Below are positions 8,420 to 20,767 of a DNA stretch of 64,000 nt, one piece after another. Location: NCBI RefSeq assembly GCF_003722355.1, contig NZ_QWDD01000001.1, positions 1,860,001 through 1,924,000 on the forward strand, read 5' to 3'. A program made the position numbers and the translations under genes. This DNA is from Methylocystis hirsuta. Lineage in GTDB: Bacteria; Pseudomonadota; Alphaproteobacteria; Rhizobiales; Beijerinckiaceae. Within the stretch, counting starts at the first letter, position 1; each line of letters begins with the position of its first letter. The notes beneath the pieces are model-generated. The model did not search any database and was not told the origin of the DNA. It saw only the letters and a program-made list of their open reading frames with translations.

Positions 8420-9165
8420 AGCCTTCGATCCCCGAAACGCTGTCGCCGCGACTGGCGCCGCTCGATCTCGATCATCGTTTGCTGCTCGTGCGCGAGTTCA
8501 TTCCCGGCCGGATCGTCTTCACCACGAGTTTCGGCGTCGAGGATCAGCTCATCGCGCATTCAATCTTCACGCAGGGCCTCGATATCGACGTCGCGACGAT
8601 CGATACCGGTCGGCTCTTTCCCGAAACCTATGAGCTGTGGGAGCGCACGGAAGCACGCTATGCGCGGCGCATTCGCGCGGTTTACCCCCAGGCCGCGCCG
8701 CTCGAAGCGCTCATCGAGGAGCAGGGGATCAACGGCTTTTACAAGTCCGTGGACGCGCGCAAGGCCTGCTGTCATGTTCGCAAGGTTGAACCGCTGTCGC
8801 GGCTGCTCGCGGGCGTTTCTGGCTGGGTGACAGGGCTTCGAGCGGACCAGTCGCAGGCGCGCGCCGAGGCGCCGCTCATCGCCTTCGATGAGACCCACAG
8901 GGTGCTCAAGCTTAATCCGCTCGCCGATTACACGCGCGACGCTGTCGTCGCCGCGGTCGAGGAGTTTTCAGTGCCGATCAACGATCTCCACGCCAAGGGA
9001 TTTCTATCGATTGGCTGCGCGCCGTGCACGCGCGCGGTGCTGCCCGGCGAAGACGAACGCGCCGGACGCTGGTGGTGGGAAGAAGACAACAAGAAGGAAT
9101 GCGGCCTTCATGTCGGCGACGACGGCGTGTTGCGACGCGGCGCGCCGCAAGAGGCGAGCCTATGA
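8416..9165 (+). CDS. cysH: Adenylyl-sulfate (APS) reductase
   Basis: 249 residues. Reduces APS to sulfite. The PP-loop fold begins at TSFGVEDQL. The Cys pairs KACCHVRK and GCAPCTR are the four ligands of a [4Fe-4S] cluster, which marks the APS-type rather than the PAPS-type enzyme. The C-terminal ECGLH motif supplies the catalytic Cys. The APS-type assignment agrees with the absence of a CysC kinase domain in the operon. The start overlaps the DUF934 stop (ATGA) and its stop overlaps cysD (ATGA). Confidence 0.9.
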   Translation: MKPSIPETLSPRLAPLDLDHRLLLVREFIPGRIVFTTSFGVEDQLIAHSIFTQGLDIDVATIDTGRLFPETYELWERTEARYARRIRAVYPQAAPLEALIEEQGINGFYKSVDARKACCHVRKVEPLSRLLAGVSGWVTGLRADQSQARAEAPLIAFDETHRVLKLNPLADYTRDAVVAAVEEFSVPINDLHAKGFLSIGCAPCTRAVLPGEDERAGRWWWEEDNKKECGLHVGDDGVLRRGAPQEASL

Positions 9166-10079
9166 CGGCGCTTGCGACACGTCCGCTCGGCCATCTCGAT
9201 CGCCTCGAGGCCGAGAGCATCCACATCATGCGCGAGACCGTCGCTGAGTGCGAACGGCCGGTGATGCTCTATTCGATCGGCAAGGATTCGGCGGCGATGC
9301 TGCACGTCGCCATGAAGGCCTTTTATCCATCCAAGCCGCCGTTTCCGCTGCTCCATGTCAATACGACCTGGAAATTTCGCGAGATGATCGAGTTTCGCGA
9401 CCGTCGCATGAAGGAGCTTGGCCTCGAACTCATCGAATATATCAATCCCAGAGGGGTTGAGATGAACATCAGCCCCTTCGTTCATGGCTCGAAGCTTCAC
9501 ACCGAGATCATGAAGACCGAGGCGCTGAAGCAGGCGCTGGACAAGTATAAATTCGACGCCGCTTTCGGCGGCGCGCGTCGCGACGAGGAAAAATCCCGCG
9601 CCAAGGAGCGGGTGCTATCCTTTCGCACGGCGCAGCACCGCTGGGACCCGAAGAACCAGCGCCCGGAATTCTGGCGTCTCTACAATACGCGAAAGGCGCC
9701 GGGCGAGAGCCTGCGCGTCTTCCCGATGTCCAATTGGACCGAGGCGGATATCTGGGATTACGTCGCGCGCGAGAACATCCCCGTCGTTCCGCTCTATTTC
9801 GCCAAGGAGCGGCCGGTCGTGCGCCGCGGCGGCACGCTCATCATGGTCGACGACGCCCGCATGGAGCTCGCGCCCGGCGAGTCGATCGAACATAAGATGG
9901 TGCGCTTCCGTACGCTTGGCTGCTATCCGTTGACGGGGGGCATCGAAAGCGATGCCGCCAATCTCGAAGAGATCATTACGGAGATGCGCGAAAGCCGCTC
10001 CTCGGAGCGCCAGGGGCGGCTCATCGACCACGACGGCTCCAGCTCCATGGAGCAAAAGAAGCAGGAAGGATATTTCTAA
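9162..10079 (+). CDS. cysD: Sulfate adenylyltransferase subunit 2
   Basis: 305 residues from the ATG at 9162. Makes APS from sulfate and ATP together with the CysN GTPase. The PP-loop is [11 protein letters not shown], followed by [12 protein letters not shown] and [16 protein letters not shown], all conserved in CysD. The C-terminal KKQEGYF is the normal CysD ending. The start overlaps the cysH stop (ATGA), and cysN begins one base after its stop codon. Confidence 0.93.
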   Translation: MTALATRPLGHLDRLEAESIHIMRETVAECERPVMLYSIGKDSAAMLHVAMKAFYPSKPPFPLLHVNTTWKFREMIEFRDRRMKELGLELIEYINPRGVEMNISPFVHGSKLHTEIMKTEALKQALDKYKFDAAFGGARRDEEKSRAKERVLSFRTAQHRWDPKNQRPEFWRLYNTRKAPGESLRVFPMSNWTEADIWDYVARENIPVVPLYFAKERPVVRRGGTLIMVDDARMELAPGESIEHKMVRFRTLGCYPLTGGIESDAANLEEIITEMRESRSSERQGRLIDHDGSSSMEQKKQEGYF

Positions 10080-10080
10080 C

Positions 10081-11709
10081 ATGCACGGCGCCGTCGCTGC
10101 CGCATCGCCGTCGCGCGCGCCAGCGCGGTTGGTCGGCGAAAAGCCGCTCTTGCGATTCATCACCTGCGGCTCGGTCGACGACGGCAAATCGACGCTGATC
10201 GGTCGTCTGCTGTACGACGCCGATCTCGCGCCCGACGACATTATCGCGGCGCTGGAAAGCGATTCGAAAAAGCATGGCACTCAGGGCGAAGAGCTGGATT
10301 TCGCCTTGCTCGTCGACGGGCTTGCGGCCGAGCGCGAACAGGGCATCACCATCGACGTCGCCTATCGCTATTTCGCGACCGACAGGCGCAAGTTCATCGT
10401 CGCCGACACGCCCGGCCACGAGCAATACACCCGCAACATGGCCGTCGGCGCCTCGACCGCGGAACTCGCCATTCTGCTTGTCGACGCGCGCAAGGGAATC
10501 CTGCCGCAAACGCGTCGTCACAGCGTCATCACCTCGATGTTCGGCGTCCGCCATGTCGTCGTCGCGGTCAACAAGATGGATCTCGTCGGCTACAGCGAAG
10601 AGACGTTCCGCAAGATCGAAGCGGATTTTCATGCCTTCGCCGACCATCTTCGCTTCGCATCCATTTACGTCGCACCGCTTGTCGCCAAGGATGGCGACAA
10701 TCTTGTCCACCACAGCGCCAACATGCCTTGGCACGATGGGCCGCCGCTGCTCTCCTATCTTGAGGGCGTCGCGGTGGAGGACGCCACGCGGATCGCGCCC
10801 TTCCGCATGCCCGTGCAATGGGTGAATCGGCCTAACCTCGACTTCCGCGGGTTCTCGGGCTTCATCAGCGGCGGCAATATTCAGCCGGGCGACATCGTGC
10901 GCGTTCTGCCCTCGGGGCGCGACACGCGGGTGGCGAGGATCGTGACCTTCGACGGCGATCTCGATAGCGCCGTTTCGGGTCAGTCGGCGACCCTCACGCT
11001 CACCGAAGAGATAGACATTTCGCGCGGCGATCTCTTGTGTTCGCCGGTCTCGCCGGCGAAGACCGGGGATCGTCTCGAAGCGAAGCTGTTGTGGCTCGTG
11101 CGTGAGCCTCTTGTCGTCGGCAAGAGCTATCTCCTAAAGCTCGGGACGAAGACTGCGCCGGCCGCCGTGACCGCGGTCGATGCGCGAATCGACATCGAAA
11201 CCGGCCTGCCGCAGCCGCTGCCCGAAGGGTCGACGCTCGCCTTCAACGAGATCGGCGGCGCGCGTCTGTCGCTCGAGACCGTGATCGCCTGCGATCCCTA
11301 TGGCGAGAACCGCGAAACCGGCGGATTCATTCTCATCGACCGCATCACCAATGAAACGGTCGCGGTCGGCATGGTCAAAGCCGTCGCCGCATCGAATGGC
11401 CGCGTCGCGCCGCCGCTGACGGAACTCAGCTACGCCTCTATGGAAGGTCTGCCGCTGGCGCGGGAGTCGTTTCGACCGACCCCGACGCGCAGCTTGGTGA
11501 AGGCGCTGTCCTGGCTCCTGCCGGCGAGCATTTCGACGTTCCTGATCGTTTACGCCTTCGTCCAAAGCGCCGCACTCGCCGCCGAAATCACCGGCGTTGA
11601 AATGATCGCGATCTTCGCGCTCTATTATTTCCACGAACGCTTCTGGTCGCGATTGAACTTCGGACTTGCGACGGAAGAAGCGCGCAGCGGAGACGATCAG
11701 AGCCTGTAA
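10081..11709 (+). CDS. cysN: Sulfate adenylyltransferase subunit 1 with C-terminal DUF2061 domain
   Basis: 542 residues from the ATG at 10081. Residues 1-460 are the CysN GTPase: G1 GSVDDGKST, G3 DTPGHEQ, G4 NKMD, then two beta-barrel domains. It drives APS synthesis by CysD. Residues 463-542 are not part of CysN: SFRPTPTRSLVKALSW, two hydrophobic stretches and HERFWSRLNFG match the small membrane domain DUF2061. A CysC kinase would more usually occupy this place. The tail would tether the enzyme to the inner membrane. Last gene of the operon; no obvious terminator follows. Confidence 0.9.
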   Translation: MHGAVAAASPSRAPARLVGEKPLLRFITCGSVDDGKSTLIGRLLYDADLAPDDIIAALESDSKKHGTQGEELDFALLVDGLAAEREQGITIDVAYRYFATDRRKFIVADTPGHEQYTRNMAVGASTAELAILLVDARKGILPQTRRHSVITSMFGVRHVVVAVNKMDLVGYSEETFRKIEADFHAFADHLRFASIYVAPLVAKDGDNLVHHSANMPWHDGPPLLSYLEGVAVEDATRIAPFRMPVQWVNRPNLDFRGFSGFISGGNIQPGDIVRVLPSGRDTRVARIVTFDGDLDSAVSGQSATLTLTEEIDISRGDLLCSPVSPAKTGDRLEAKLLWLVREPLVVGKSYLLKLGTKTAPAAVTAVDARIDIETGLPQPLPEGSTLAFNEIGGARLSLETVIACDPYGENRETGGFILIDRITNETVAVGMVKAVAASNGRVAPPLTELSYASMEGLPLARESFRPTPTRSLVKALSWLLPASISTFLIVYAFVQSAALAAEITGVEMIAIFALYYFHERFWSRLNFGLATEEARSGDDQSL

Positions 11710-11767
11710 TAAGAAATCTGGCTGAACCACTCGGATGTCATTCACGACGCGTGCGAGGCGCGCGATC

Positions 11768-11840
11768 GGGAATCCAGAGCGACATCCAATATCCTTGTTG
11801 TGGCTCTGGATCAGGCCTTCGGCCTGCCGGCAATGACGCG
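11768..11840. repeat. Palindromic intergenic repeat after cysN
   Basis: Inverted repeat TCCAGAGC (11773-11780) with GCTCTGGA (11803-11810), followed by CAGGCC-TTC-GGCCTG at 11812-11826 and GCCGGCAATGAC. Similar GGAATCCAG and GGAATGAC cores recur at 20795-20815 and 25936-25990, so this looks like a degenerate member of a dispersed palindromic family lying between the convergent cysN and polA genes. Confidence 0.5.
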
Positions 11841-11871
11841 GTCCAAGCGAACGGGTCGGCCCGATGCGCCG

Positions 11872-14865
11872 TCAGTGCGCTTCGTCCCAATTGGCGGCGG
11901 CGCGCGCATCGACTTTCAGCGGCACGGCGAGATGGACGGCGGGCGCGGGCGCCTGCTCCATGACGCGGCGCGCGACTTCGATCGTCGCCTCGGCTTCATC
12001 GTTCGGCGCTTCGAACACAAGCTCGTCATGAACTTGCAGAAGCATCTGCGCCGAGAGTCCAGCGCGAGCGAGCGCGTCATCCATTCGGATCATGGCGCGT
12101 CTGATGATGTCCGCGGCCGCGCCCTGGATCGGCGCGTTGATCGCGGCGCGCTCATAGAAGGCGCGGTCTGACGCATTGGCCGATGAGATGCCGGGGAAGT
12201 GGTAGATTCGGCCGAAAATCGTCGAGACTTCGCCCTTCTCGCGCACCGTCTTGCGCGTTGAATCCATGTAGTCGCGAATGCCGGGAAAGCGTTCGAAATA
12301 GCGCTTGATGTAGGCGCTCGCCTCTTCGCGCGGAATACTCAGCTGATTGGCGAGGCCGAAGGCGGAAATGCCGTAGATGATGCCGAAGTTGATCGCCTTG
12401 GCGCGGCGGCGCGTTTCGGGCGGCATGTCCTTGATGGGCACATTGAACATTTCGCTCGCCGTCATCGCGTGAATGTCGAGATTTTCGGCGAAGGCGCGTC
12501 TGAGCTGAGGAATGTCGGCGATATGGGCGAGCAGCCGCAACTCGATCTGCGAATAATCCGCCGAGATCAGCACATGGCCGGGCGCCGAGACAAAGGCCTT
12601 GCGAATTTTGCGGCCGGCCTCATTGCGCACGGGAATGTTCTGCAGATTGGGCTCGGATGACGAGAGCCGTCCCGTCGTCGTGGCGGCGAGCGCATAGCTC
12701 GTGTGCACGCGGCCGGTCTCGGCGTTGATATAGCCGGGCAGGGCGTCGGCGTAGGTGCTCTTGAGCTTGGAGAGCTGTCGCCAATCGAGAATGCGGCGCG
12801 AAAAATCATTGCCGGCGACGGCGAGGTCTTCGAGAACGCTTGCGGACGTCGACCAGGCGCCGGTCGCCGTTTTCTTCGCGCCGGGCAACCCCATCTTGCC
12901 GAAAAGTATGTCGCCCAACTGCTTGGGCGAGCTAAGGTTGAAACTCTCGCCGGCAAGTTCGAAGATCTCGGCCTCGAGACGCGCCATGTCTTGCGCAAAT
13001 TCGCCGGAGAGCCGCGACAGGGTCGCGCGCTCGACAGTGACGCCCCTTCGCTCCATGCGGGCGAGCGTCGCGACCATCGGCCGCTCCAAGGTCTCGTAGA
13101 CGGCAGTCATGCGCTCGGCCAAGAGCCGCGGCTTCAGCACGCGCCAAAGGCGCAGGGAAATGTCCGCCCGTTCGGCAGCGTATTCCGCCGCCGCCGTCAG
13201 CGCAGCGCGGGCAAAGCCGAGAAAATTGCGGCCCGCGCCGGCGACGGAGGCGAAGGTCAGAGCCTCATGGCCGCAATAGTTGCGCGCCAGCTCTTCGAGG
13301 CGATGATCGCCACGCCCCGAGTCCAGTGCATAGGACATGAGCATGGCGTCGTCGATCGGCGCGACGTCGATTCCGTAGCGGGAAAGAACCAGCAGATCAT
13401 GCTTCATATTATGTGCGATCTTGAGGATCGAGGCGTCCTCAAACAACGGCTTTAATCGCGCCAGGGCCACGTCGAGCGGGATCTGTCCCTCGACCAAATT
13501 GGCGCCGGAAAAAAGGTCAGCCGAGTCGCCCGAGCGATGCTGTAGCGGGATATAGCAGGCGCGTCCCGGCGCGGTCGCCAGGGAGACGCCGATGAGTTCG
13601 CAACGCATCGGGTCCGGCAAGGTCGTTTCGACATTGATCGCGACGAGTCCTGCGCCAACGGCTTCCGTGATCCAATCATCCAGACGCTCGGCCGAGACGA
13701 CCGTCTCATAAGTGGAGCGGTCGATCTTGACCGCCTTCGCTTCGGCGAGACGCGTGGCGACGAGGTTCGCGGGAATGAGGGCGTCGCTTGTCGGTTTCTC
13801 GATGCCTCTCGGCGCTTCAGAAGCCGGCGGCGCGATCTCGGACAATTCGCCGTTGCGCCCGCGCCAGCCGGCCACGCCCAGAAATCGGGGATCGGGCTCG
13901 ATATCCTGCGCCTGCACCCCATACATCTCGGCGACGCGGCGGGTGATCGTCGTGAACTCCATCGCCTGCAGAAAAGCGATGAGCTTCGCCGCGTCAGGTT
14001 GATGAAGACCAAGCTCTTCGAGCGGGGTTTGGAGCGGCGCGTCGCGCACCAGTTCGCAGAGCTTCTTTGAAAGAAGGATGCGCGCGACCGCATCCGGCTC
14101 GGTCAGCGCCTCGCGTCGCTTCGGCTGCTTGATGCCTGACGCTTGGGCGAGCAGCTTTTCGAGATCGCCATATTCGTTGATGAGCTGAGCGGCGGTCTTG
14201 ACGCCGATGCCTTTGGCGCCCGGCACATTGTCAGTCGAGTCGCCCGCGAGCGCCTGCACGTCGACGACCTTGTCCGGCGGAACGCCGAAATAGTCGATGA
14301 CCTCGGCTTCGCCGATGAGGCGTTCTTCGCGCGCGCCTTTCGTTCCAGCTGTCCCCGAGGCGGGGTCGTACATTCTGACGCCGGGACCGACGAGCTGCAT
14401 CAGATCCTTGTCGGCCGAGACGATCAGCACGTCCGCGCCCTTGGCCTGCGCCTGCGTCGCATAGGTGGCGATGAGATCGTCGGCCTCGTAGACGTCCTGT
14501 TCAATCGGGGTGAGGCCGAAAGCGCGCACGACGGCGCGCATCAGCGGGAATTGCGGAATGAGATCGTCCGGCGGCTCGGTGCGGTGCGCTTTGTAGTCGG
14601 GATAGAGGTCCTTTCGGAAGGAGTGCTCGCTCTTGTCGAAGATGATGGCGAGATGCGTGGGCTTCACGCCGGCCGCGCCTTCGCGCACGAACTGCAACAG
14701 CTTCGTGCAGAACAGCCGCACGGCGCCGGTCGGCAGCCGGTCGGAGCGATAGTTGTATTTCGCATCCTGTCGGATCGACTGGAAATAGGCGCGAAAGACG
14801 AAGGAGGAGCCGTCGACGAGGAAGATGTGGCTCCCGGGGCCGACGGGCTTATGTGTGAGGGTCAT
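11872..14865 (-). CDS. polA: DNA polymerase I, with altered proofreading motifs
   Basis: 997 residues in three domains. The 5'-nuclease (about 1-330) has LVDGSSFVFRA and the AGDSTDNVPGAKGIG helix-hairpin. The 3'-5' exonuclease-like domain spans about 375-590. The polymerase (about 600-997) has SADYSQIELRLLAH, RRRAKAINFGIIYG and LLQVHDELVFE. In the exonuclease domain, the motif that should read D-x-E is N-x-E (Asn411) and the Tyr-x3-Asp motif reads YAAER (Arg566), so two of four metal-binding carboxylates are missing. Repair and primer-removal functions should be intact; proofreading is doubtful. Divergent from aroC. Confidence 0.93.
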   Translation of the reverse strand: MTLTHKPVGPGSHIFLVDGSSFVFRAYFQSIRQDAKYNYRSDRLPTGAVRLFCTKLLQFVREGAAGVKPTHLAIIFDKSEHSFRKDLYPDYKAHRTEPPDDLIPQFPLMRAVVRAFGLTPIEQDVYEADDLIATYATQAQAKGADVLIVSADKDLMQLVGPGVRMYDPASGTAGTKGAREERLIGEAEVIDYFGVPPDKVVDVQALAGDSTDNVPGAKGIGVKTAAQLINEYGDLEKLLAQASGIKQPKRREALTEPDAVARILLSKKLCELVRDAPLQTPLEELGLHQPDAAKLIAFLQAMEFTTITRRVAEMYGVQAQDIEPDPRFLGVAGWRGRNGELSEIAPPASEAPRGIEKPTSDALIPANLVATRLAEAKAVKIDRSTYETVVSAERLDDWITEAVGAGLVAINVETTLPDPMRCELIGVSLATAPGRACYIPLQHRSGDSADLFSGANLVEGQIPLDVALARLKPLFEDASILKIAHNMKHDLLVLSRYGIDVAPIDDAMLMSYALDSGRGDHRLEELARNYCGHEALTFASVAGAGRNFLGFARAALTAAAEYAAERADISLRLWRVLKPRLLAERMTAVYETLERPMVATLARMERRGVTVERATLSRLSGEFAQDMARLEAEIFELAGESFNLSSPKQLGDILFGKMGLPGAKKTATGAWSTSASVLEDLAVAGNDFSRRILDWRQLSKLKSTYADALPGYINAETGRVHTSYALAATTTGRLSSSEPNLQNIPVRNEAGRKIRKAFVSAPGHVLISADYSQIELRLLAHIADIPQLRRAFAENLDIHAMTASEMFNVPIKDMPPETRRRAKAINFGIIYGISAFGLANQLSIPREEASAYIKRYFERFPGIRDYMDSTRKTVREKGEVSTIFGRIYHFPGISSANASDRAFYERAAINAPIQGAAADIIRRAMIRMDDALARAGLSAQMLLQVHDELVFEAPNDEAEATIEVARRVMEQAPAPAVHLAVPLKVDARAAANWDEAH

Positions 14866-14958
14866 AAGCCTATCTTAGCGGCGCGCGCGCGCCGCGTCAT
14901 GACGCGGGCGCCTGAAACCGCCGTTTGACCGTCGCCGGCGCCAAGCCTAGAAGATCGC

Positions 14959-16041
14959 ATGTCCCACAACAGTTTCGGCCATCTTTTCCGCGTCACCACC
15001 TTCGGCGAGAGCCACGGGCCGGCGCTCGGCGCGATCGTTGACGGATGTCCGCCGAAGATTCCGCTGGATGCGAAGGACATTCAAGGGTTTCTGGACAAGC
15101 GCAAACCGGGACAATCCCGCTTCACCACGCAGCGGCGGGAGGCGGATGAGGTGAAGATTCTTTCGGGCGTTTTTTCTGACGGCGATGGCCGACGGGTGAC
15201 GACCGGAACGCCGATTGCGCTCGTGATCGAAAATACCGACCAGCGCTCCAAGGACTATGGCGAGATCGCCGACACATATCGGCCCGGCCACGCCGATTAC
15301 GTCTACGACGCCAAATATGGCGTGCGCGATCATCGCGGCGGCGGCCGTTCTTCGGCGCGCGAAACCGCGGCGCGGGTCGCCGCCGGGGCTGTCGCGCGGA
15401 AGGTCATCGCCGGCGTGACGATTCGCGGCGCGTTGGTGCAGGTTGGCCCGCACAGGATCGACCGCGCGAATTTCGATTGGGCGGAGGTCGAGCGCAATCC
15501 GCTCTTTTGCCCCGACGCGCACGCGGCGGAATTATGGGCTGATTATCTCGATGGCGTGCGCAAGGACGGCTCCTCCATCGGAGCGGTGATCGAGATTGTC
15601 GCGGAAGGCGTTCCGGTCGGTTGGGGCGCGCCGGTTTACGGCAAGCTCGACGCCGACCTCGCCGCGGCGATGATGTCGATCAATGCGGTGAAGGGCGTCG
15701 AGATCGGCGCAGGCTTCGCCGCCGCCGAACTCACCGGCGAAGACAACGCCGACGAGATGCGCGCCGGACCAAACGGACCGAAGTTTTTGTCGAACAACGC
15801 CGGCGGCGTGCTCGGCGGCATTTCGACTGGCCAGCCCGTCGTCGTGCGCTTTGCAGTGAAACCGACGTCGTCGATCCTGACGCCGCGCCGCACGATCGAT
15901 CGCTTCGGCAAGGAGACAGATATCGTCACCAAGGGCCGTCACGATCCCTGCGTCGGCATTCGCGCCGTTCCGGTGGGCGAAGCGATGATGGCGTGCGTGC
16001 TCGCCGATCATTTCCTGCGCCATCGCGGGCAAATGGGGTGA
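14959..16041 (+). CDS. aroC: Chorismate synthase
   Basis: 360 residues, normal length. Converts 5-enolpyruvylshikimate-3-phosphate to chorismate, requiring reduced FMN. The signatures are present in order: GESHGPALG near the N-terminus, [13 protein letters not shown] segment ([11 protein letters not shown]), [14 protein letters not shown], and the C-terminal [13 protein letters not shown]. It stands alone, divergent from polA with 93 bp between start codons. Its stop lies 42 bp from the end of the convergent acyltransferase fusion gene. Confidence 0.95.
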   Translation: MSHNSFGHLFRVTTFGESHGPALGAIVDGCPPKIPLDAKDIQGFLDKRKPGQSRFTTQRREADEVKILSGVFSDGDGRRVTTGTPIALVIENTDQRSKDYGEIADTYRPGHADYVYDAKYGVRDHRGGGRSSARETAARVAAGAVARKVIAGVTIRGALVQVGPHRIDRANFDWAEVERNPLFCPDAHAAELWADYLDGVRKDGSSIGAVIEIVAEGVPVGWGAPVYGKLDADLAAAMMSINAVKGVEIGAGFAAAELTGEDNADEMRAGPNGPKFLSNNAGGVLGGISTGQPVVVRFAVKPTSSILTPRRTIDRFGKETDIVTKGRHDPCVGIRAVPVGEAMMACVLADHFLRHRGQMG

Positions 16042-16083
16042 TGGCCGCGTCGCGGGGCTGATCGCGAGGTGTCGCGAGTCGAC

Positions 16084-18954
<2,871 letters not shown>

Positions 18955-19308
18955 AACGCGTCACCAGATACAATTATGGTCGCGCCTCCGACTCGGCGAG
19001 TCTGGAGGGCGAACATCATGTCCGACCCGGAAGGCCGATCGAAGGTTGCGCGCCCCCGCGCAGTGACGGCAAAGCTGGAAGGCTAATTCGAGAAGCAAGT
19101 CCCATATCGACGGACTCACTGTTCCGGAGTCCACAAAATCGGATCAAGCGCGAGCGATGTAGCCAAGCGCGCTGCGGCGTCGCGCATTCGCTTTGTCTTG
19201 CATCAAAAATTGACGCGTCGCTTCGTCGCACAGCGGTTTTTCGTCACCTCGCTTGACCGCGCCCAGGATTGAAACCTAAGTTCGGTGCTTGGAACCCGAG
19301 AGGCGGCG
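18955..19308. other. Intergenic region, no gene seen
   Basis: About 350 bp between the divergent acyltransferase fusion and the small exported protein. I see no convincing ORF, RNA gene or strong hairpin. It should hold the promoters of both neighbours, but no clear -35/-10 pair stands out. Confidence 0.5.
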
Positions 19309-19686
19309 GTGGATCCAATCTTCCAGCGAACAAGTCAGAGCGCGCGCATTTTTGCGGCGCTCGTCGCCTTCCTTATGCTCGTGCAGACCACGAGCGCGGG
19401 CGCGGTTGCGCTGGGAGGAGGCGTCGCTTTCGGAACGGTCTGCGCGCCGCAGGATGCGGCGAACGGCGAGCTGCCGCTTTTCCCGAATGAACGCCATCGC
19501 CACGGATTCTGTTGCGTTGTTCACAATGGCGCGTTGGACGCGCCTCCTTCCAAGCCAGTTGTTTCGATCGCCCTGATTTTTCCCACTGAGGCTCATTCGT
19601 CTCCGCTGGAGACGTCCAGTCAGGCGCCGCGCATCGAACCACGGCGCGCGCCACAATCGCCAAGAGCTCCTCCCCGACAGGGCTGA
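19309..19686 (+). CDS. Small exported Cys/His protein (DUF2946-like?)
   Basis: 125 residues from GTG 19309, preceded by GAGAGGCGGCG; an upstream in-frame start at 19285 is possible. An N-terminal signal peptide or anchor (ARIFAALVAFLMLV, cleavage-like TTSAGA) is followed by a mature part with one Cys (VCAPQD) and a His/Cys cluster, RHRHGFCCVVH. The C-terminal 40 residues are Pro/Arg-rich. The pattern recalls DUF2946, whose members have a late His-Cys-Cys motif, but similarity is weak. It lies 193 bp upstream of the solitary pmoC-like gene on the same strand. A periplasmic metal-binding role is inference only. Confidence 0.5.
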   Translation: MDPIFQRTSQSARIFAALVAFLMLVQTTSAGAVALGGGVAFGTVCAPQDAANGELPLFPNERHRHGFCCVVHNGALDAPPSKPVVSIALIFPTEAHSSPLETSSQAPRIEPRRAPQSPRAPPRQG

Positions 19687-19879
19687 AGTTTTTCTCGCGC
19701 TGAGATTCAACGCAGCCATCAATACGATGGAGATGCCGGCGAGAGCGCGTTCGCGAAAAATCTTTCAAACGGATCGTGCTGCCACGGCTGCGAGCGCAGA
19801 CGCGGCGACTGCCGCGCGCGCATCAAACCATTCGAAGGGGCTTTCACGCCCCGCATAACCAGAATTTTGGAGATGACTT

Positions 19880-20653
19880 ATGAGCATGACAAAAGCAGAG
19901 GCTCGTTCCGCCGCCCGAAGCGCCGAACGAATTATCGACACCAGGCCCGTTCTTATCGGCGCTGCGGTCTTGATGCTGTTCGTGGCCATCCTGCGCCTCT
20001 ACGAACAAGCCTTCGCCTGGCGCTTCGGTCTCGATTCCTTCTCGCCCGAGTTTCTGCTCTACTGGATGGGCCTGTTGCAATTTGCGATTCTCGCGTCGTG
20101 CTTGGGCGCGGTCGGCCTTGTCGGCTTTCTGTGGCGCACGCGCGATCGCGATCTGGCGAATTTGGGAGCCTCAGCCGAAACGCGACGGCTCGTTTATCTC
20201 GTCCAGTGGCTGCTCGTTTTCTCGCTCGCCCTGTTTTGGGGCTTAAGCTTCTTTTCGGAGCAGACGGCTGTCTGGCACATGACCGCCGTGCGCGACACGG
20301 ATTTCACGCCGAGCAATATCATCACCTTCTATATTGCATATCCGCTCTTTGCGATCATCGGGCTCGGCGCGTTCTTCTATGCGAAAACGCGCCTGCCGAC
20401 TTTCGCGAAGGGATATTCTCTCGCCTTCGTGGTTCTTGTCGTTGGCGTCTTCATGACGATCCCGAATGTGGGATTCAATGAATGGGGTCACACGTTCTGG
20501 GCGATGGACGAAGGCTTTGCAGGTCCGCTGCACTGGGGCTTCGTCTTTTTCGGCTGGATGTCGCTGGCGACTTTCGGCGTGGTGCTGCTGATCCTTGGCC
20601 GTCTTCACGAACTCCTTGGCGCGGATGCGCTGGAGCAGCTCTATCGACGTTAA
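19880..20653 (+). CDS. PmoC/AmoC-family membrane subunit, solitary and divergent
   Basis: 257 residues, six hydrophobic segments, clearly the C subunit family of particulate methane/ammonia monooxygenase: LRLYEQAFAWRFGLDSFSPEF, VRDTDFTPSNII, GAFFYAKTRLP, PNVGFNEWGHTFW, PLHWGFVFFGW. With a constant offset of 27 from Methylococcus capsulatus PmoC, the CuD-site ligands Asn227/His231/His245 are present (N200, H204, H218). Of the other metal site, Asp156 is Thr129 and His173 is Asn146; only His160 (H133) remains. No pmoA or pmoB is in the window. Start ATG 19880 has GGAG eight bases upstream. Function uncertain: alternative subunit, assembly or copper role. Confidence 0.85.
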   Translation: MSMTKAEARSAARSAERIIDTRPVLIGAAVLMLFVAILRLYEQAFAWRFGLDSFSPEFLLYWMGLLQFAILASCLGAVGLVGFLWRTRDRDLANLGASAETRRLVYLVQWLLVFSLALFWGLSFFSEQTAVWHMTAVRDTDFTPSNIITFYIAYPLFAIIGLGAFFYAKTRLPTFAKGYSLAFVVLVVGVFMTIPNVGFNEWGHTFWAMDEGFAGPLHWGFVFFGWMSLATFGVVLLILGRLHELLGADALEQLYRR

Positions 20654-20767
20654 GTTCGCCCGCCGCATATTGCGAAGCCGGCGCCGACTCCTTGGAGCGG
20701 CGCCGGTTGCGTTCTCAGGTTTGGCGCATGTGTAAAGGCCGACACTTCCATGTGGCTGACATCTGCC

